A stretch of 47,763 nucleotides of DNA from Betaproteobacteria bacterium. Lineage in GTDB: Bacteria; Pseudomonadota; Gammaproteobacteria; Burkholderiales; SG8-39. The notes beneath the pieces were generated by a model that was not told where the DNA came from, made no database searches, and saw nothing but the letters and a program-made list of their open reading frames with translations. The translations under genes and the position numbers were made by a program. The DNA is taken from positions 1 to 47,763 of the forward strand of contig SCTY01000046.1 of the NCBI GenBank assembly GCA_004297625.1, written 5' to 3'. Every line of letters begins with the position of its first letter. Within the stretch, counting starts at the first letter, position 1. This document shows, in pieces, positions 15,328-23,269 of this stretch.

Positions 15328-15693
15328 TCAGGCGACGGCGGGCTTGCCGCTCTTGCGGTTCTTGATCCTGGAAAGAACGAACTGCGCGAAGCCGACCGGC
15401 CCGCCGAACTGCGAGCGGATGAACCAGGTGGCGGCGGTCATGGCGAGGGTGCCGAGAGCGAAGCCCTTGCCCTGCTCCTTGGTTTCCCGGGACACCGCGG
15501 GCGCTCTTGCGCGCCGACGGCCCAGGCCGGTGGCGACCACGAAGCCGAGCGCGACGGCGCCGAGGAGGCTCGCCGGCGAGGCGAGCGCCTTTACCGTCCG
15601 CGCCTTCGCTTCGCGCGCCGCCTGCTTGATGCGCGCCTCGCGCATGTGAAGGCGGCTTTCGACTTCGAAAATTTCCTGGTCAATGCTTCTCAT
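15328..15693 (-). CDS. YqjK-like membrane protein
   Basis: The 121-residue basic protein begins with a charged helix (MRSIDQEIFEVESRLHMREARIKQ) and has one clear membrane segment (about residues 40-57, SLLGAVALGFVVATGLG). A second, weaker segment (about 78-92) is followed by a basic tail. Its position, third after DUF883 and YqjE-type genes with a 14-base overlap, matches the yqjD-yqjE-yqjK order of E. coli, which guides the name. Sequence similarity alone would be weak. It probably acts at the inner membrane with its two neighbours. Confidence 0.6.
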   Translation of the reverse strand: MRSIDQEIFEVESRLHMREARIKQAAREAKARTVKALASPASLLGAVALGFVVATGLGRRRARAPAVSRETKEQGKGFALGTLAMTAATWFIRSQFGGPVGFAQFVLSRIKNRKSGKPAVA

Positions 15694-16096
15694 CGAGCGG
15701 GCTCGGCGGCTCGCCGCGCAACTGGCGCAGCAGCGCGGTAAACGGCATTTCGGATACCAGGCTGCGCGCCCACCAGGCGAGCGCGCCGGCGACCACGATG
15801 TTGAGCGCCGCGGCTGCGGCGATCGCGCTCACCCAGGACACGCCCGCGCCGAGCATCCAGATGATCCCGGCGGCGACCAGCCCCATCCAGGCGGTGATGA
15901 CGAGCGTGGCGATGAGCAATCCCGCCGAGAGCAGCATCGCGAGCCGGATCCCGGCGCGGCGCGCGTCGAGCACCGCGAGATGCACGAAGTCCGAGGCGAG
16001 CTGGCGCGTCTCCGAGACGAGGCGCACGAGCAGCTCGACCACGCCCGGACTTTTGGCCCGGGCGCTGCGCTGCTCCGGGGGCAGGACTGCAGCCAC
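15680..16096 (-). CDS. YqjE-type (phage-holin superfamily III-like) membrane protein
   Basis: The 138-residue protein has an N-terminal amphipathic part (VVELLVRLVSETRQLASDFVHLAVLDARRAGIRL). Two strong membrane helices follow (about residues 54-78 and 83-110), then a cytoplasmic tail. This is the YqjE/DUF1469 layout, often labelled 'phage holin family', although no phage genes are near. The gene overlaps the following YqjK-like gene by 14 bases and follows the DUF883 gene by 10 bases, so the three are one operon. The role is unknown; relatives are expressed in stationary phase and stress. Confidence 0.82.
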   Translation of the reverse strand: MAAVLPPEQRSARAKSPGVVELLVRLVSETRQLASDFVHLAVLDARRAGIRLAMLLSAGLLIATLVITAWMGLVAAGIIWMLGAGVSWVSAIAAAAALNIVVAGALAWWARSLVSEMPFTALLRQLRGEPPSPLDEKH

Positions 16097-16106
16097 GACG
16101 GCGGGA

Positions 16107-16373
16107 TCAGCGCCAGCTCGTGATCTTGGCGAAGAGGTAGCCCGCCGCGAGCGCGATCCCGATCGCGGCGAACGGGTGCTCGCGCACGTATTCGCGCGTG
16201 CTCTCGATGTAGTCGTCCTTCATCGCGAGCAGCTCGTCGCTCTTCTCGCCGAAGCGCTGCGCGATCTGCTCGGCGGTCTCCGTCGCGCGGTCGACCGCCG
16301 AATGGGCGCTCTCGCTCATGCGGTCGAGCTGCTTTTGCGTGCCGGTGCTGCCGGGGGTGGTGCTGGTGGCCAT
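16107..16373 (-). CDS. DUF883 (ElaB/YqjD-like) ribosome-associated membrane protein
   Basis: The 88-residue protein has a polar N-terminus, a helical heptad-like region (SAHSAVDRATETAEQIAQRFGEKSDELLAMKDDYIESTREYVREHP), and one C-terminal membrane helix (FAAIGIALAAGYLFAKITS). This is the tail-anchored layout of YqjD, ElaB and YgaM. In E. coli such proteins bind ribosomes at the inner membrane in stationary phase. It is the first gene of a three-gene operon. A sigma54-type promoter ends 39 bases upstream of its start, which gives a leader of about 29 bases with GGAGAA before the ATG. Confidence 0.88.
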   Translation of the reverse strand: MATSTTPGSTGTQKQLDRMSESAHSAVDRATETAEQIAQRFGEKSDELLAMKDDYIESTREYVREHPFAAIGIALAAGYLFAKITSWR

Positions 16374-16411
16374 GGGTTCTCCAGTCGAAATCGAATCGGG
16401 CGCGCTACGAG

Positions 16412-16428
16412 AAGCAACGTCTATGCCG
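16412..16428 (-). promoter_or_regulatory. Sigma54-type promoter for the yqjDEK-like operon
   Basis: On the minus strand the sequence CGGCATAGACGTTGCTT has GG and GC separated by ten bases and the TTGC -12 element. The predicted transcription start is near 16402, 29 bases before the DUF883 ATG. The site overlaps the last codons of the upstream activator gene. Confidence 0.7.
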
Positions 16429-17821
16429 CGCGCCGGTGATGCTCGTCGGTCGCGGGCTTCGGCGCGCCCTCGTCGTCCTCGGGCGCAGGCTCGTTGGCCT
16501 TGTACGCCGCGAGGCGGTTGTAGAGCGTCTTCAGGCTGATGCCGAGCATCTCGGCGGCCTTGCGCTTGGAGCCGCATTCGGCGAGCGTCGCTTCTATGAG
16601 CCGGCGGCTCACCTCGTCGAGCGTGCTGCCGACGCGCACGCTGAGCAGGGAGGCCGACTCGGGCGCGGTCGCGCTCGCCGGCGCGAGATCGGCCTCGATC
16701 ACCTCGTCGGCCAGAATGAAGGCGCGCTGCACATAGTTCTTCAGCTCGCGCACGTTGCCCGGCCAGCTGTGCGCGTAGAGCGCGGCCAGCGTCGCCGGCG
16801 CGAACGATTTGCTCAAGCTCTCCTGCTTGTTCAGCATGTCGAGGAAATGCTGCGCCAGCAGCTCGATGTCGTTGCCGCGCTCGCGCAGCGGCGGCATCGA
16901 GATCGGGAATACGTTGAGCCGGTGGTACAGGTCTTCGCGCAGCTTGCCCTCGGCGAGCGCGTGCTCGGGGTTGCGGTTGGTGGCCGCGATGAGGCGCACG
17001 TCGGCGCTGATCGGCGTGGTCGTGCCCACGCGCATGAAGGTCCCGGTCTCCAGCACGCGCAGCAGCTTCACCTGCAGCTCCTGCGGCATCTCGGTGATCT
17101 CGTCGAGGAACAGCGACCCGCCGTGGGCGCGCTCGAAGTAGCCCTTGTGCTGGCGGTCGGCGCCGGTGAAGCTGCCCTTCTCGTGGCCGAACAGCTCGCT
17201 CTCGATCAACTGCGGCGACACCGCGCCGCAGTTGAGCGGCAGGAACGGCGCGCGCTTCCTTCGGCTCAGGTCGTGAATGGTTTGCGCGGCCAGCTCCTTC
17301 CCGGTGCCGCTCTCGCCGATGAGCAGCACCGTGGCCGAGGTGGGCGCCACGCGCCCGAGCTGGTCGTAGAGCTTCTGCATCGGCGGCGAGGACCCGAGGA
17401 TGTGGCCGAAGCGCCCGAGCTTGCGCAGCTCGTCGCGCAGCTCGCCGATTTCCGCGCGCAGCTCGCCGGTCCTGGGCACGCGGCGCAGGATGGCCTTCAG
17501 CCGCTCTACGTCGACCGGCTTCACGAGGTAGTCGGTCGCGCCAAGGCGCAGCGCCTCGACTGCGCTCTCCACGCTCGCGTGGCCCGTGATCATCACGACT
17601 TCCGTGGCTGCGCGCGTCTCGAGGTCGGCCACGAGATCGATGCCGCGGCCGTCGGGCAGCTGCAGGTCGGCCAGCATGATGTCGGGCTGGAGCCGCGACA
17701 TGTGAATGCGGGCGGCGCGCAGGCTGTCCGCGGTCGCTACGCTGAAGCCCTCGGCCTTCGCGAGCTCGGAGAGCCACTCGAGGGCTTCGGGATCGTCGTC
17801 TACGAGTAAAAGGTGGGGCAT
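16421..17821 (-). CDS. Sigma54-dependent response regulator (NtrC family)
   Basis: The 466-residue protein has a receiver domain (residues 1-115; Asp8/Asp9, phosphoacceptor Asp52 in [10 protein letters not shown], Lys101). An AAA+ domain follows (about 138-370) with Walker A GESGTGKE (169-176) and Walker [10 protein letters not shown]. The C-terminal Fis-type helix-turn-helix reads [19 protein letters not shown]. The sigma54-contact loop is GSFTGA (216-221) instead of the standard GAFTGA. The ATG at 17821 has AAGGA five bases upstream, so I prefer it to the GTG at 17869. It should drive open-complex formation at sigma54 promoters after phosphorylation. The hybrid kinase and rpoN genes nearby are the likely partners. 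Confidence 0.93.
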   Translation of the reverse strand: MPHLLLVDDDPEALEWLSELAKAEGFSVATADSLRAARIHMSRLQPDIMLADLQLPDGRGIDLVADLETRAATEVVMITGHASVESAVEALRLGATDYLVKPVDVERLKAILRRVPRTGELRAEIGELRDELRKLGRFGHILGSSPPMQKLYDQLGRVAPTSATVLLIGESGTGKELAAQTIHDLSRRKRAPFLPLNCGAVSPQLIESELFGHEKGSFTGADRQHKGYFERAHGGSLFLDEITEMPQELQVKLLRVLETGTFMRVGTTTPISADVRLIAATNRNPEHALAEGKLREDLYHRLNVFPISMPPLRERGNDIELLAQHFLDMLNKQESLSKSFAPATLAALYAHSWPGNVRELKNYVQRAFILADEVIEADLAPASATAPESASLLSVRVGSTLDEVSRRLIEATLAECGSKRKAAEMLGISLKTLYNRLAAYKANEPAPEDDEGAPKPATDEHHRRAA

Positions 17822-17890
17822 CGGTCCTTGGGGATCACCGGTCGGTTGTAATTCCTGCACGGCAGACACGCGCTGCAGTCAAGCGTGGCA

Positions 17891-17907
17891 AAGGCACGCA
17901 ACTTGCG
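17891..17907 (+). promoter_or_regulatory. Sigma54-type promoter, rightward (toward the DUF421 gene)
   Basis: AAGGCACGCAACTTGCG carries GG at 17893-17894, GC at 17905-17906 and a ten-base spacing, very close to the consensus TGGCACG-N4-TTGC. The start would be near 17918, leaving a 257-base leader before the DUF421 gene. The 17870-18174 gap holds this site, the overlapping leftward promoter and nothing else I can identify. Confidence 0.55.
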
Positions 17908-17913
17908 TACCAC
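17897..17913 (-). promoter_or_regulatory. Sigma54-type promoter, leftward (toward the sigma54 activator gene)
   Basis: On the minus strand TGGTACGCAAGTTGCG also has GG, ten bases, GC, because the site is built on the inverted repeat ACGCAA-C-TTGCGT. The start would be near 17886, about 65 bases before the activator ATG. This suggests that the activator gene is itself sigma54 dependent. Confidence 0.55.
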
Positions 17914-18174
17914 CGGGCGTGCATTTCAGTCCGATCGCGCTCCACCATCCGAAGGTATGTGGCTGAACGCGCGGCGTAAAGACGCCGAATGGACTGACGC
18001 CGGTCGCCGAAGCTTCTTCCACGGCCGCAGCGCGCATTCGTCGCCGGGCCGCGACAGGCGCGCGAGCGCGACAGCGGCACGCGCCGTGCAAGAGGAAATC
18101 ATCCGCCCGGGCGCGGCTGCGTCTCCCTTCCCCCCCTCCTCCCCACGCAGGCGCGCCCGGCGCGGATTTCTCCG

Positions 18175-18663
18175 TTGAGCCCGGACTGGAGCGAGATTTT
18201 CGGCATCACGGTCTCGCCGCTCGAGCTCATCGTGCGCGGCACGGCGATGTATCTCTTCCTGTTCGTGCTGTTCCGCGTGGTGATCAAGCGGCGCATCGGC
18301 TCGGTGGGCATGGCCGACATCCTGATTCTCGTCATCGTCGCCGACGCGGCGCAGAACGGCATGTCGGGCGAGTACCGCTCGGTGAGCGAGGCATTCATCC
18401 TGGTCGGTACCATCCTCGGCTGGAGCATGCTCGTCGACTGGCTCACGTACGCCGTGCCTAGGCTGCAGAAGGTGCTGGAGCCGCCGCCTCTGCTGCTCAT
18501 CGACGGCGGGCGCGTGCTGTGGCGGCACTTGCGCCACGAGTTCATCTCACAAGAGGAGCTGCGCTCGAAGCTCCGCGAGCACGGCGTCACCGACCCCGGC
18601 CAGGTCGAGAAGGCCTACATGGAGCCCGACGGGCAGGTCACCGTGCTGAAGAAGAAGTCCTAG
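18175..18663 (+). CDS. DUF421 / YetF-family membrane protein
   Basis: The 162-residue protein has three membrane helices (about residues 15-35, 42-58 and 72-92), followed by the cytoplasmic YetF domain with PPPLLLIDGGRVLWRHLRHEFISQEELRSKLREHGV. It ends VEKAYMEPDGQVTVLKKKS. This is the whole-length layout of DUF421 proteins found in stress and sporulation contexts. I place the start at TTG (18175), because the first ATG would remove the first helix. The gene lies tail to tail with ligD with no gap. Function is unknown; the cytoplasmic domain may bind a ligand or partner. Confidence 0.85.
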   Translation: MSPDWSEIFGITVSPLELIVRGTAMYLFLFVLFRVVIKRRIGSVGMADILILVIVADAAQNGMSGEYRSVSEAFILVGTILGWSMLVDWLTYAVPRLQKVLEPPPLLLIDGGRVLWRHLRHEFISQEELRSKLREHGVTDPGQVEKAYMEPDGQVTVLKKKS

Positions 18664-21060
18664 TTACATTCCCAGCGCCTTTTTCATCTTCGCGGTGATG
18701 CGCTGGCGCGTTTTCCAGTAGCCGGCCCACGGATCGCTGCGCAACGAGCCCAGGCGCTCGAGCACGTTCTGGACGGTGAAGCGCGCGCGCACGTCGTCTT
18801 TCGGGTCGAGCTCGTCCCAGAAAAGCGGCACCGACACGCCCGCCCCCGGGCGCGCGCGCGGAGAAAAGGCGGTCACGGCGCTCGCGGTTTCCGAGTTGCG
18901 CAGGTAGTCGGCGAAGATTTTGTCGGGCCGGCGATGCTTGGAGATCTTCGAAGTGAAGAGGTCGGAACGCGCCTTGGTGAGCATCAAGGCGATGTGCAGC
19001 GTGAAGTCCTTCACTTCATCCCAGGCGAGGTCGGGCTCGATGGGCGCGACCACATGCAGGCCTTTGCCGCCGGTGGTCTTGAGGAAGCACTTGAGGCCGA
19101 GTCCTTCGAGCAGCGTCCTTGTAAGAAGCGTTCCTTCGACAAGGGTCTTCCAGGGCAGGGACTCGTCGGGGTCGAGGTCCATCGTTATGCGGTCGGGCCG
19201 CTTGATGTCCGGCACGGTGGCGCCCCAGGTGTGGAACTCGACCGCGCCGTTCTGCACCGCGCTCACTACGGCCTCGAGCGTCGCGGCGTAGATATACGCG
19301 CCTTTGCTCGAGCGCTCGCGCCGCACGGTCCGCAGGTCTCCGGGGCTCGCGCCCATCATCAGGTGCCGCTGGTAGAAGCATTCGCCGCCGACCCCGTCCG
19401 GGCAGCGCACCAGCGACAGCGGCCGGTTCTTCACGTGCGGCAGCAGCCATTCGCCGACCGCCTCGACGTAGCGCGCAAGCTCGATTTTCTTGATTTTCAG
19501 GTCCGGCCAGATGAGACGCTCGGGATGGCTGATCTTCACGCCGAGCACAGAATCTTTCTTCTCCCCGGGAGGCGCGACCGCCCGTTCCTCATGCACGTTC
19601 TTGGCGGGCAGGTCTTCGCGCAACCCCATGAACGAGGCCTGGCGCAGGATGCCTTCCGCCGTGCGCTCGGCGTAGGCCACCTCGGCCACGAGCGTCGGGC
19701 GCACCCACTGCACGCCCTTTTCCTTCGGCGGATTGACGAAAGGCGGCTCGGGCTTTTTCAGCGCCGCGAGCCGGCGCGTCATGCTCTGCAGCCGCTTCTC
19801 GTCGAAGCCGGTGCCGACCTTGCCGGCGTACTCGAGCTTGCCCTGCGGGTCGTAGACGCCCACGAGCAGCGCGCCGAAGCCGTGGCGCGAACCGCCCGGC
19901 GCCGTATAGCCGCCGACGACGAAGTCCTGGCGCCGGCGGCATTTCAGCTTGATCCAGCTGTTCGTGCGGCCCGACATGTAGACCGCCCCGGCCTGCTTGC
20001 CGATGAGGCCCTCGAGACCCAGCTTGCACGCCTGCTCGAGCACTTCTTCTGCGTCGCCCTTCAGATACTCGCTGAGGCGCACCCGATTGGAGGGCTTGAG
20101 CGCCTTCTCCAGGCGCTTGCGGCGCTCTTCCAGCGGCAGGCGGCGCAGGTCGTGCCCCGACAGGAACGGCGCGTCGAACACGTAATACACGATGTCGGCG
20201 TCGCGCCCTGCGTCGAATGCGTTCTGCAGGCGCTGGAAATCCGAGCGGGCGTCGGGCCGCAGCGCCACGATCTCGCCGTCGAGCCAGCTATTCTTCACTC
20301 GCGTCTTCTCCAACGAGTTGACAAGGCTCGGCAGCCTGCCGGTCCAGTCCTTGCCGGAGCGGGTGAAGAGGCGCGCTTCGGCGCCGTCGAAGCGCGCGAG
20401 CATGCGGTAGCCGTCGTGCTTCACCTCGTAGAGCCAGTCTCCACGGCGCGGCGGCTGGGTCACCAGGGTGGCGAGCGGCGGCGCGACGAATTGCGGCAAG
20501 TCCGCCTTTCTCGCTTTCGCCGCTTTCGGCGGAGCCCGCTTCACGCTTTCGGGGCGCTCGCGAGTGATGTCGATCGCGCTGCTCGCCGCCTCGTCGTGGC
20601 GCTTGATGAGCAGCCATTCGTCGTCTCTCATTCTCGTGAGAATCCAGCTTCCTCCGAGCTTCACGCCGTCAAGGCGGAAATGCAGCCGGCCCTTGCGCAG
20701 CGCTTGCTCGGCATCGCGGTCCTCGGGCGTCCAGGTGCCCCGGTCCCAGAGAACCACCTCGCCCGCGCCGTACTGCTTCTCGGGGATCACGCCCTCGAAC
20801 TCTCCGTAGTCGAGCGGATGGTCCTCGGTCTGCATGGCGAGGCGCTTGTCCGCCGGGTCGAGGCTGGGCCCTTTCGGCACCGCCCAGCTCTTCAGCACGC
20901 CTTCGAGCTCGAGGCGGAAGTCGTAGTGCAGCCGCGTCGCGGCGTGGCGCTGGATGTAGTAGCGAAGCTGCCTCTTCTTCGGCGCGGCGGCGCGCCCGCG
21001 CGGCTCGGGCGTGACCGAGAAGTCGCGCATCGACCGGTAGCGTCCGAGGCGTTGATCCAT
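18664..21060 (-). CDS. ligD: Non-homologous end-joining DNA ligase LigD
   Basis: The 798-residue protein has all three LigD modules in the order PE-LIG-POL. The 3'-phosphoesterase domain is residues 30-155 (RHAATRLHYDFRLELEGVLKSWAVPKGP, HPLDYGEFEG). The ATP-dependent ligase domain is about 195-500, with catalytic Lys214 in YEVKHDGYRM. The primase-polymerase domain is about 510-790, with the metal-binding MDLDPDE motif. It repairs double-strand breaks together with Ku, which is encoded 8 kb away in the opposite orientation. Two starts are possible, ATG 21060 or ATG 21030. It is divergent from rpoN, with a 139-base shared control region. Confidence 0.95.
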   Translation of the reverse strand: MDQRLGRYRSMRDFSVTPEPRGRAAAPKKRQLRYYIQRHAATRLHYDFRLELEGVLKSWAVPKGPSLDPADKRLAMQTEDHPLDYGEFEGVIPEKQYGAGEVVLWDRGTWTPEDRDAEQALRKGRLHFRLDGVKLGGSWILTRMRDDEWLLIKRHDEAASSAIDITRERPESVKRAPPKAAKARKADLPQFVAPPLATLVTQPPRRGDWLYEVKHDGYRMLARFDGAEARLFTRSGKDWTGRLPSLVNSLEKTRVKNSWLDGEIVALRPDARSDFQRLQNAFDAGRDADIVYYVFDAPFLSGHDLRRLPLEERRKRLEKALKPSNRVRLSEYLKGDAEEVLEQACKLGLEGLIGKQAGAVYMSGRTNSWIKLKCRRRQDFVVGGYTAPGGSRHGFGALLVGVYDPQGKLEYAGKVGTGFDEKRLQSMTRRLAALKKPEPPFVNPPKEKGVQWVRPTLVAEVAYAERTAEGILRQASFMGLREDLPAKNVHEERAVAPPGEKKDSVLGVKISHPERLIWPDLKIKKIELARYVEAVGEWLLPHVKNRPLSLVRCPDGVGGECFYQRHLMMGASPGDLRTVRRERSSKGAYIYAATLEAVVSAVQNGAVEFHTWGATVPDIKRPDRITMDLDPDESLPWKTLVEGTLLTRTLLEGLGLKCFLKTTGGKGLHVVAPIEPDLAWDEVKDFTLHIALMLTKARSDLFTSKISKHRRPDKIFADYLRNSETASAVTAFSPRARPGAGVSVPLFWDELDPKDDVRARFTVQNVLERLGSLRSDPWAGYWKTRQRITAKMKKALGM

Positions 21061-21073
21061 GTTGATTTGATTG

Positions 21074-21089
21074 AGCAATGCGCGCGCCC
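21074..21089 (-). promoter_or_regulatory. Possible sigma54-type promoter for ligD
   Basis: On the minus strand GGGCGCGCGCATTGCT has GG, ten bases, GC and the TTGC element, but the -24 region is not close to TGGCAC. The predicted start would lie only 3 bases before ATG 21060, so it would fit better with translation from ATG 21030. GC-rich DNA gives such matches by chance, so confidence is low. Confidence 0.3.
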
Positions 21090-21094
21090 GCCCG

Positions 21095-21123
21095 GTAATT
21101 GCTACAGGACCTGAAACAATTAC
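21095..21123. promoter_or_regulatory. Inverted repeat between ligD and rpoN, possible activator site
   Basis: GTAATTG (21095-21101) and CAATTAC (21117-21123) form a perfect seven-base inverted repeat separated by 15 bases. It is centred about 50 bases upstream of the rpoN -24 element. The spacing fits an enhancer for a Fis-type dimeric activator or an operator shared by the divergent genes. Confidence 0.4.
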
Positions 21124-21157
21124 AGCTTCCGGGCTATGCCTGTCGGCGCCTGGCCGC

Positions 21158-21173
21158 TGGCATAGGCCTTGCA
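21158..21173 (+). promoter_or_regulatory. Sigma54-type promoter of rpoN (autoregulation)
   Basis: TGGCATAGGCCTTGCA has GG at 21159-21160, GC at 21171-21172 and ten bases between them, with an ideal TTGCA -12 element. The start is predicted near 21184. An AAGGA ribosome binding site at 21189-21193 and the ATG at 21200 fit a short leader. Confidence 0.75.
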
Positions 21174-21199
21174 GATCTCGGGCCCTGAAAGGAAATCCA

Positions 21200-22564
21200 A
21201 TGGGCCCGGCTATTGCCCTCCGCCTTCGGCAACACCTCACGCTTACCCCGCAGGTCCAGCAGGCGCTGCGCCTGCTGCAGATGTCCGCGCTCGAGTTCGC
21301 ACAGGAGATGGACCAGGCGCTCGCGGCAAACCCCTTTCTCGAGGACACCGGTGAAGCGCCTCCGGCGCCGCGCGACGGCGCGAGCGGCGTCGACGAAGTG
21401 GTGGTGCCGCAGGAGTCGGGCCCGGCCGGCGTTTCGGATCGCGATCAGGAGGAATGGGCCGGCTTGTCCGACGTGCAGCCGACGCTGAGCGAGCACCTGC
21501 GCGGCCAGCTCATGATCTCGCAGATGGGCAGCCGCGACCGCGCGCTCGCGCACATGATCATCGACAGCCTCGACGACGACGGCTACTTCAAGTATTCGTT
21601 CGAGGAGCTCGCGGCGCTCGTGCCTGCCGAGCACGACGTGCGCGCCGAGGACTTCAACGCCGCGCTGCGCCTGGTCCAGGCACTGGACCCGGTCGGCGTA
21701 GGCGCGCGCAACCTCGAGGAATGCCTCGAGCTGCAGCTCGCGGCGCTCGAGCCGGGCGCGGCGGGGCGCGATTGCGCGCTCAGGATCGTGCGCGGACACC
21801 ACTTGCAGCTTCTCGGCAACCGCGAATGGGCGCGCCTGCAGCACGCAGTCGGCTGCGACGAAGCGACGCTGCACACCGCGCGCGCCCTGATCCGCAAGCT
21901 CGACCCGAAGCCGGGCCACCGCTTCGGCGCGCCCGAGGCGCGCTACGTGGTGCCCGACGTGATCGTCAAGAAAGTGCGCGAGCGCTGGGTGGCGAGCATC
22001 AACCCCGCGTCGCTGCCGCGCGTGCGCCTCAACCGCGCGTACGCCGATGCGATCCAGAGCCGCGGCTCCAACCAGTCGCTTTCGCGCCAGCTGCAGGAGG
22101 CACGCTGGCTGCTGCGCTCCATAGAGCAGCGCTTCGCCACGATTCAGCGCGTGGCCGACGCGATCGTGGCGCGCCAGCGCGGCTTCTTCGAGTACGGCGA
22201 GGTGGCGATGAAGCCGCTCACGCTGAAGCTCATCGCCGGCGAGCTCGGGCTGCACGAGTCCACCGTCTGCCGCGTCACCAACAACAAGTACATGGCGACG
22301 CCGCGCGGGCTTTTCGAGTTCAAGCATTTCTTCTCGCGGCGCCTCGCCACCGAGAGCGGCGGCGCCGCCTCGGCGACCGCGGTGCGCGCGGTGATGAAGG
22401 AGCTCATCGCCGCGGAGGACCCGCGCGCGCCGCTGTCGGACGCGGAGCTCGCGCGCCTGCTGGCGCAGCAGGGCCTGCGGGTCGCGCGCCGCACGATCAC
22501 GAAATACCGCGCGCTCATGCGCCTGCCGAGCGTGGATGTGCGCCGGGCCGATCTGAGGAGGTAG
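21200..22564 (+). CDS. rpoN: RNA polymerase sigma54 factor (RpoN paralogue)
   Basis: The 454-residue protein has the glutamine- and leucine-rich region I (LRQHLTLTPQVQQALRLLQMSALEFAQEM) that binds activators. An acidic linker follows, then the core-binding domain and the DNA-binding C-terminus. The C-terminus has LGLHESTVCRVTNNKYMATPRGLFEFKHFFS and the RpoN box ARRTITKYR (429-437; canonical ARRTVAKYRE). The genomic context lacks the usual lptB-rpoN-hpf-ptsN neighbours of the housekeeping copy, so I infer an accessory sigma54 dedicated to this island. The first ATG with a ribosome binding site is 21200. The gene has its own sigma54-type promoter. The stress-protein gene follows after 4 bases. 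Confidence 0.95.
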   Translation: MGPAIALRLRQHLTLTPQVQQALRLLQMSALEFAQEMDQALAANPFLEDTGEAPPAPRDGASGVDEVVVPQESGPAGVSDRDQEEWAGLSDVQPTLSEHLRGQLMISQMGSRDRALAHMIIDSLDDDGYFKYSFEELAALVPAEHDVRAEDFNAALRLVQALDPVGVGARNLEECLELQLAALEPGAAGRDCALRIVRGHHLQLLGNREWARLQHAVGCDEATLHTARALIRKLDPKPGHRFGAPEARYVVPDVIVKKVRERWVASINPASLPRVRLNRAYADAIQSRGSNQSLSRQLQEARWLLRSIEQRFATIQRVADAIVARQRGFFEYGEVAMKPLTLKLIAGELGLHESTVCRVTNNKYMATPRGLFEFKHFFSRRLATESGGAASATAVRAVMKELIAAEDPRAPLSDAELARLLAQQGLRVARRTITKYRALMRLPSVDVRRADLRR

Positions 22565-22568
22565 CGCC

Positions 22569-23120
22569 ATGTCCAGGATCATTGCCGGAAGATTCGACAA
22601 GACCGTGGACGCGGACGCCGCCGTCGAAGCGCTGCGTCGCGAGGGCTTCGCGGGCGAAGAGATCGACAGCTTCTACGTGCCGCCGCCCGGGCAGCACTCG
22701 ATGACGCCGCTCGGCGGAGACGCGCCGTACGCGAGCGCCGGATCGCGCTTCGCAGCGGGCGGCGCGGTGGCCGGCGCGGTCGTCGGCGGGCTGCTCGGCA
22801 TGCTGGTCGCGTGGCTCGTCGCCCGCGATTACGACCTCGTCGTAGTGATCTTCGGCGCCGCGCTCGGCGCCTATGTCGGCTCGTTGCTCGGCACGATGAG
22901 CAGGCTGCGCGGCGGGCGTCCCGAAGAAGCCACGCGCGAGCATCCGGTCGAGCCGCGCGGCGGCCGCATGATCGCCGCTTGCGTCGACCGCTCCGGCATG
23001 CAGCCGCGCGCCGTCAAGGTGCTGCGCGAGTACGGCGCGCGCGACCTCGGCCGCGCGGAAGGCGTGTGGCGCAACGGCTGGAAGGATTTCGATCCGCGCG
23101 CTCCGCTGATGACGCCCTGA
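22569..23120 (+). CDS. General-stress-type protein with glycine-rich membrane segments
   Basis: The 183-residue protein begins MSRIIAGRFDKTVDADAAVEALRREGFAGEEIDSFYV. This is the ferredoxin-like fold seen in YflT/'heat-induced stress protein' domains. Two glycine-rich hydrophobic segments follow (about residues 60-80 and 88-105, AGGAVAGAVVGGLLGMLVAWLV and VVIFGAALGAYVGSLLG). The C-terminal part repeats the ferredoxin-like pattern (MIAACVDRSGMQPRAVKVLREYGARDLGRAEGVW). It starts 4 bases after rpoN behind GAGGAGGTAG, so it is cotranscribed and translated efficiently. Molecular function is unknown. Confidence 0.75.
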   Translation: MSRIIAGRFDKTVDADAAVEALRREGFAGEEIDSFYVPPPGQHSMTPLGGDAPYASAGSRFAAGGAVAGAVVGGLLGMLVAWLVARDYDLVVVIFGAALGAYVGSLLGTMSRLRGGRPEEATREHPVEPRGGRMIAACVDRSGMQPRAVKVLREYGARDLGRAEGVWRNGWKDFDPRAPLMTP

Positions 23121-23179
23121 AATACCGGTGACGGTGTTGGCGGATCCGGCGGAGCTGCTTCACAGAATCAACGACGCCA

Positions 23180-23197
23180 TGTAGCTGGATTCCTACA
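23180..23197. promoter_or_regulatory. Inverted repeat upstream of the receiver-protein gene
   Basis: TGTAG (23180-23184) and CTACA (23193-23197) form an inverted repeat with eight bases between. A weak sigma54-like sequence (AGGTGGATTCGTAGCA, 23212-23227) follows, with correct GG-GC spacing but TAGC instead of TTGC. The site may bind the activator. The rest of the 23121-23269 gap shows nothing else. Confidence 0.25.
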
Positions 23198-23269
23198 AGC
23201 CTTTGAAAACAAGGTGGATTCGTAGCACAAGAACGGCAAAAGTCGACTATTCTTGGCGCAGGGAAACGA

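Noticed and set aside
12236..15649. Very long plus-strand open frame opposite the hybrid kinase
   Set aside because: It is a GC-rich shadow: its translation is low in complexity and matches no domain, while the minus strand encodes a complete kinase.
15680..16096. Prophage remnant suggested by the 'phage holin' family name
   Set aside because: The protein is YqjE-type and sits in a yqjD-yqjE-yqjK-like order; no phage genes are near.
17914..18174. Small protein gene in the DUF421 leader
   Set aside because: Open frames exist on both strands, but codon use is poor and none has a ribosome binding site or recognisable domain.
23212..23227. Sigma54 promoter for the 23270 receiver gene
   Set aside because: Spacing is right but the -12 element is TAGC and the -24 element is poor, so I mention it only with the inverted repeat upstream.
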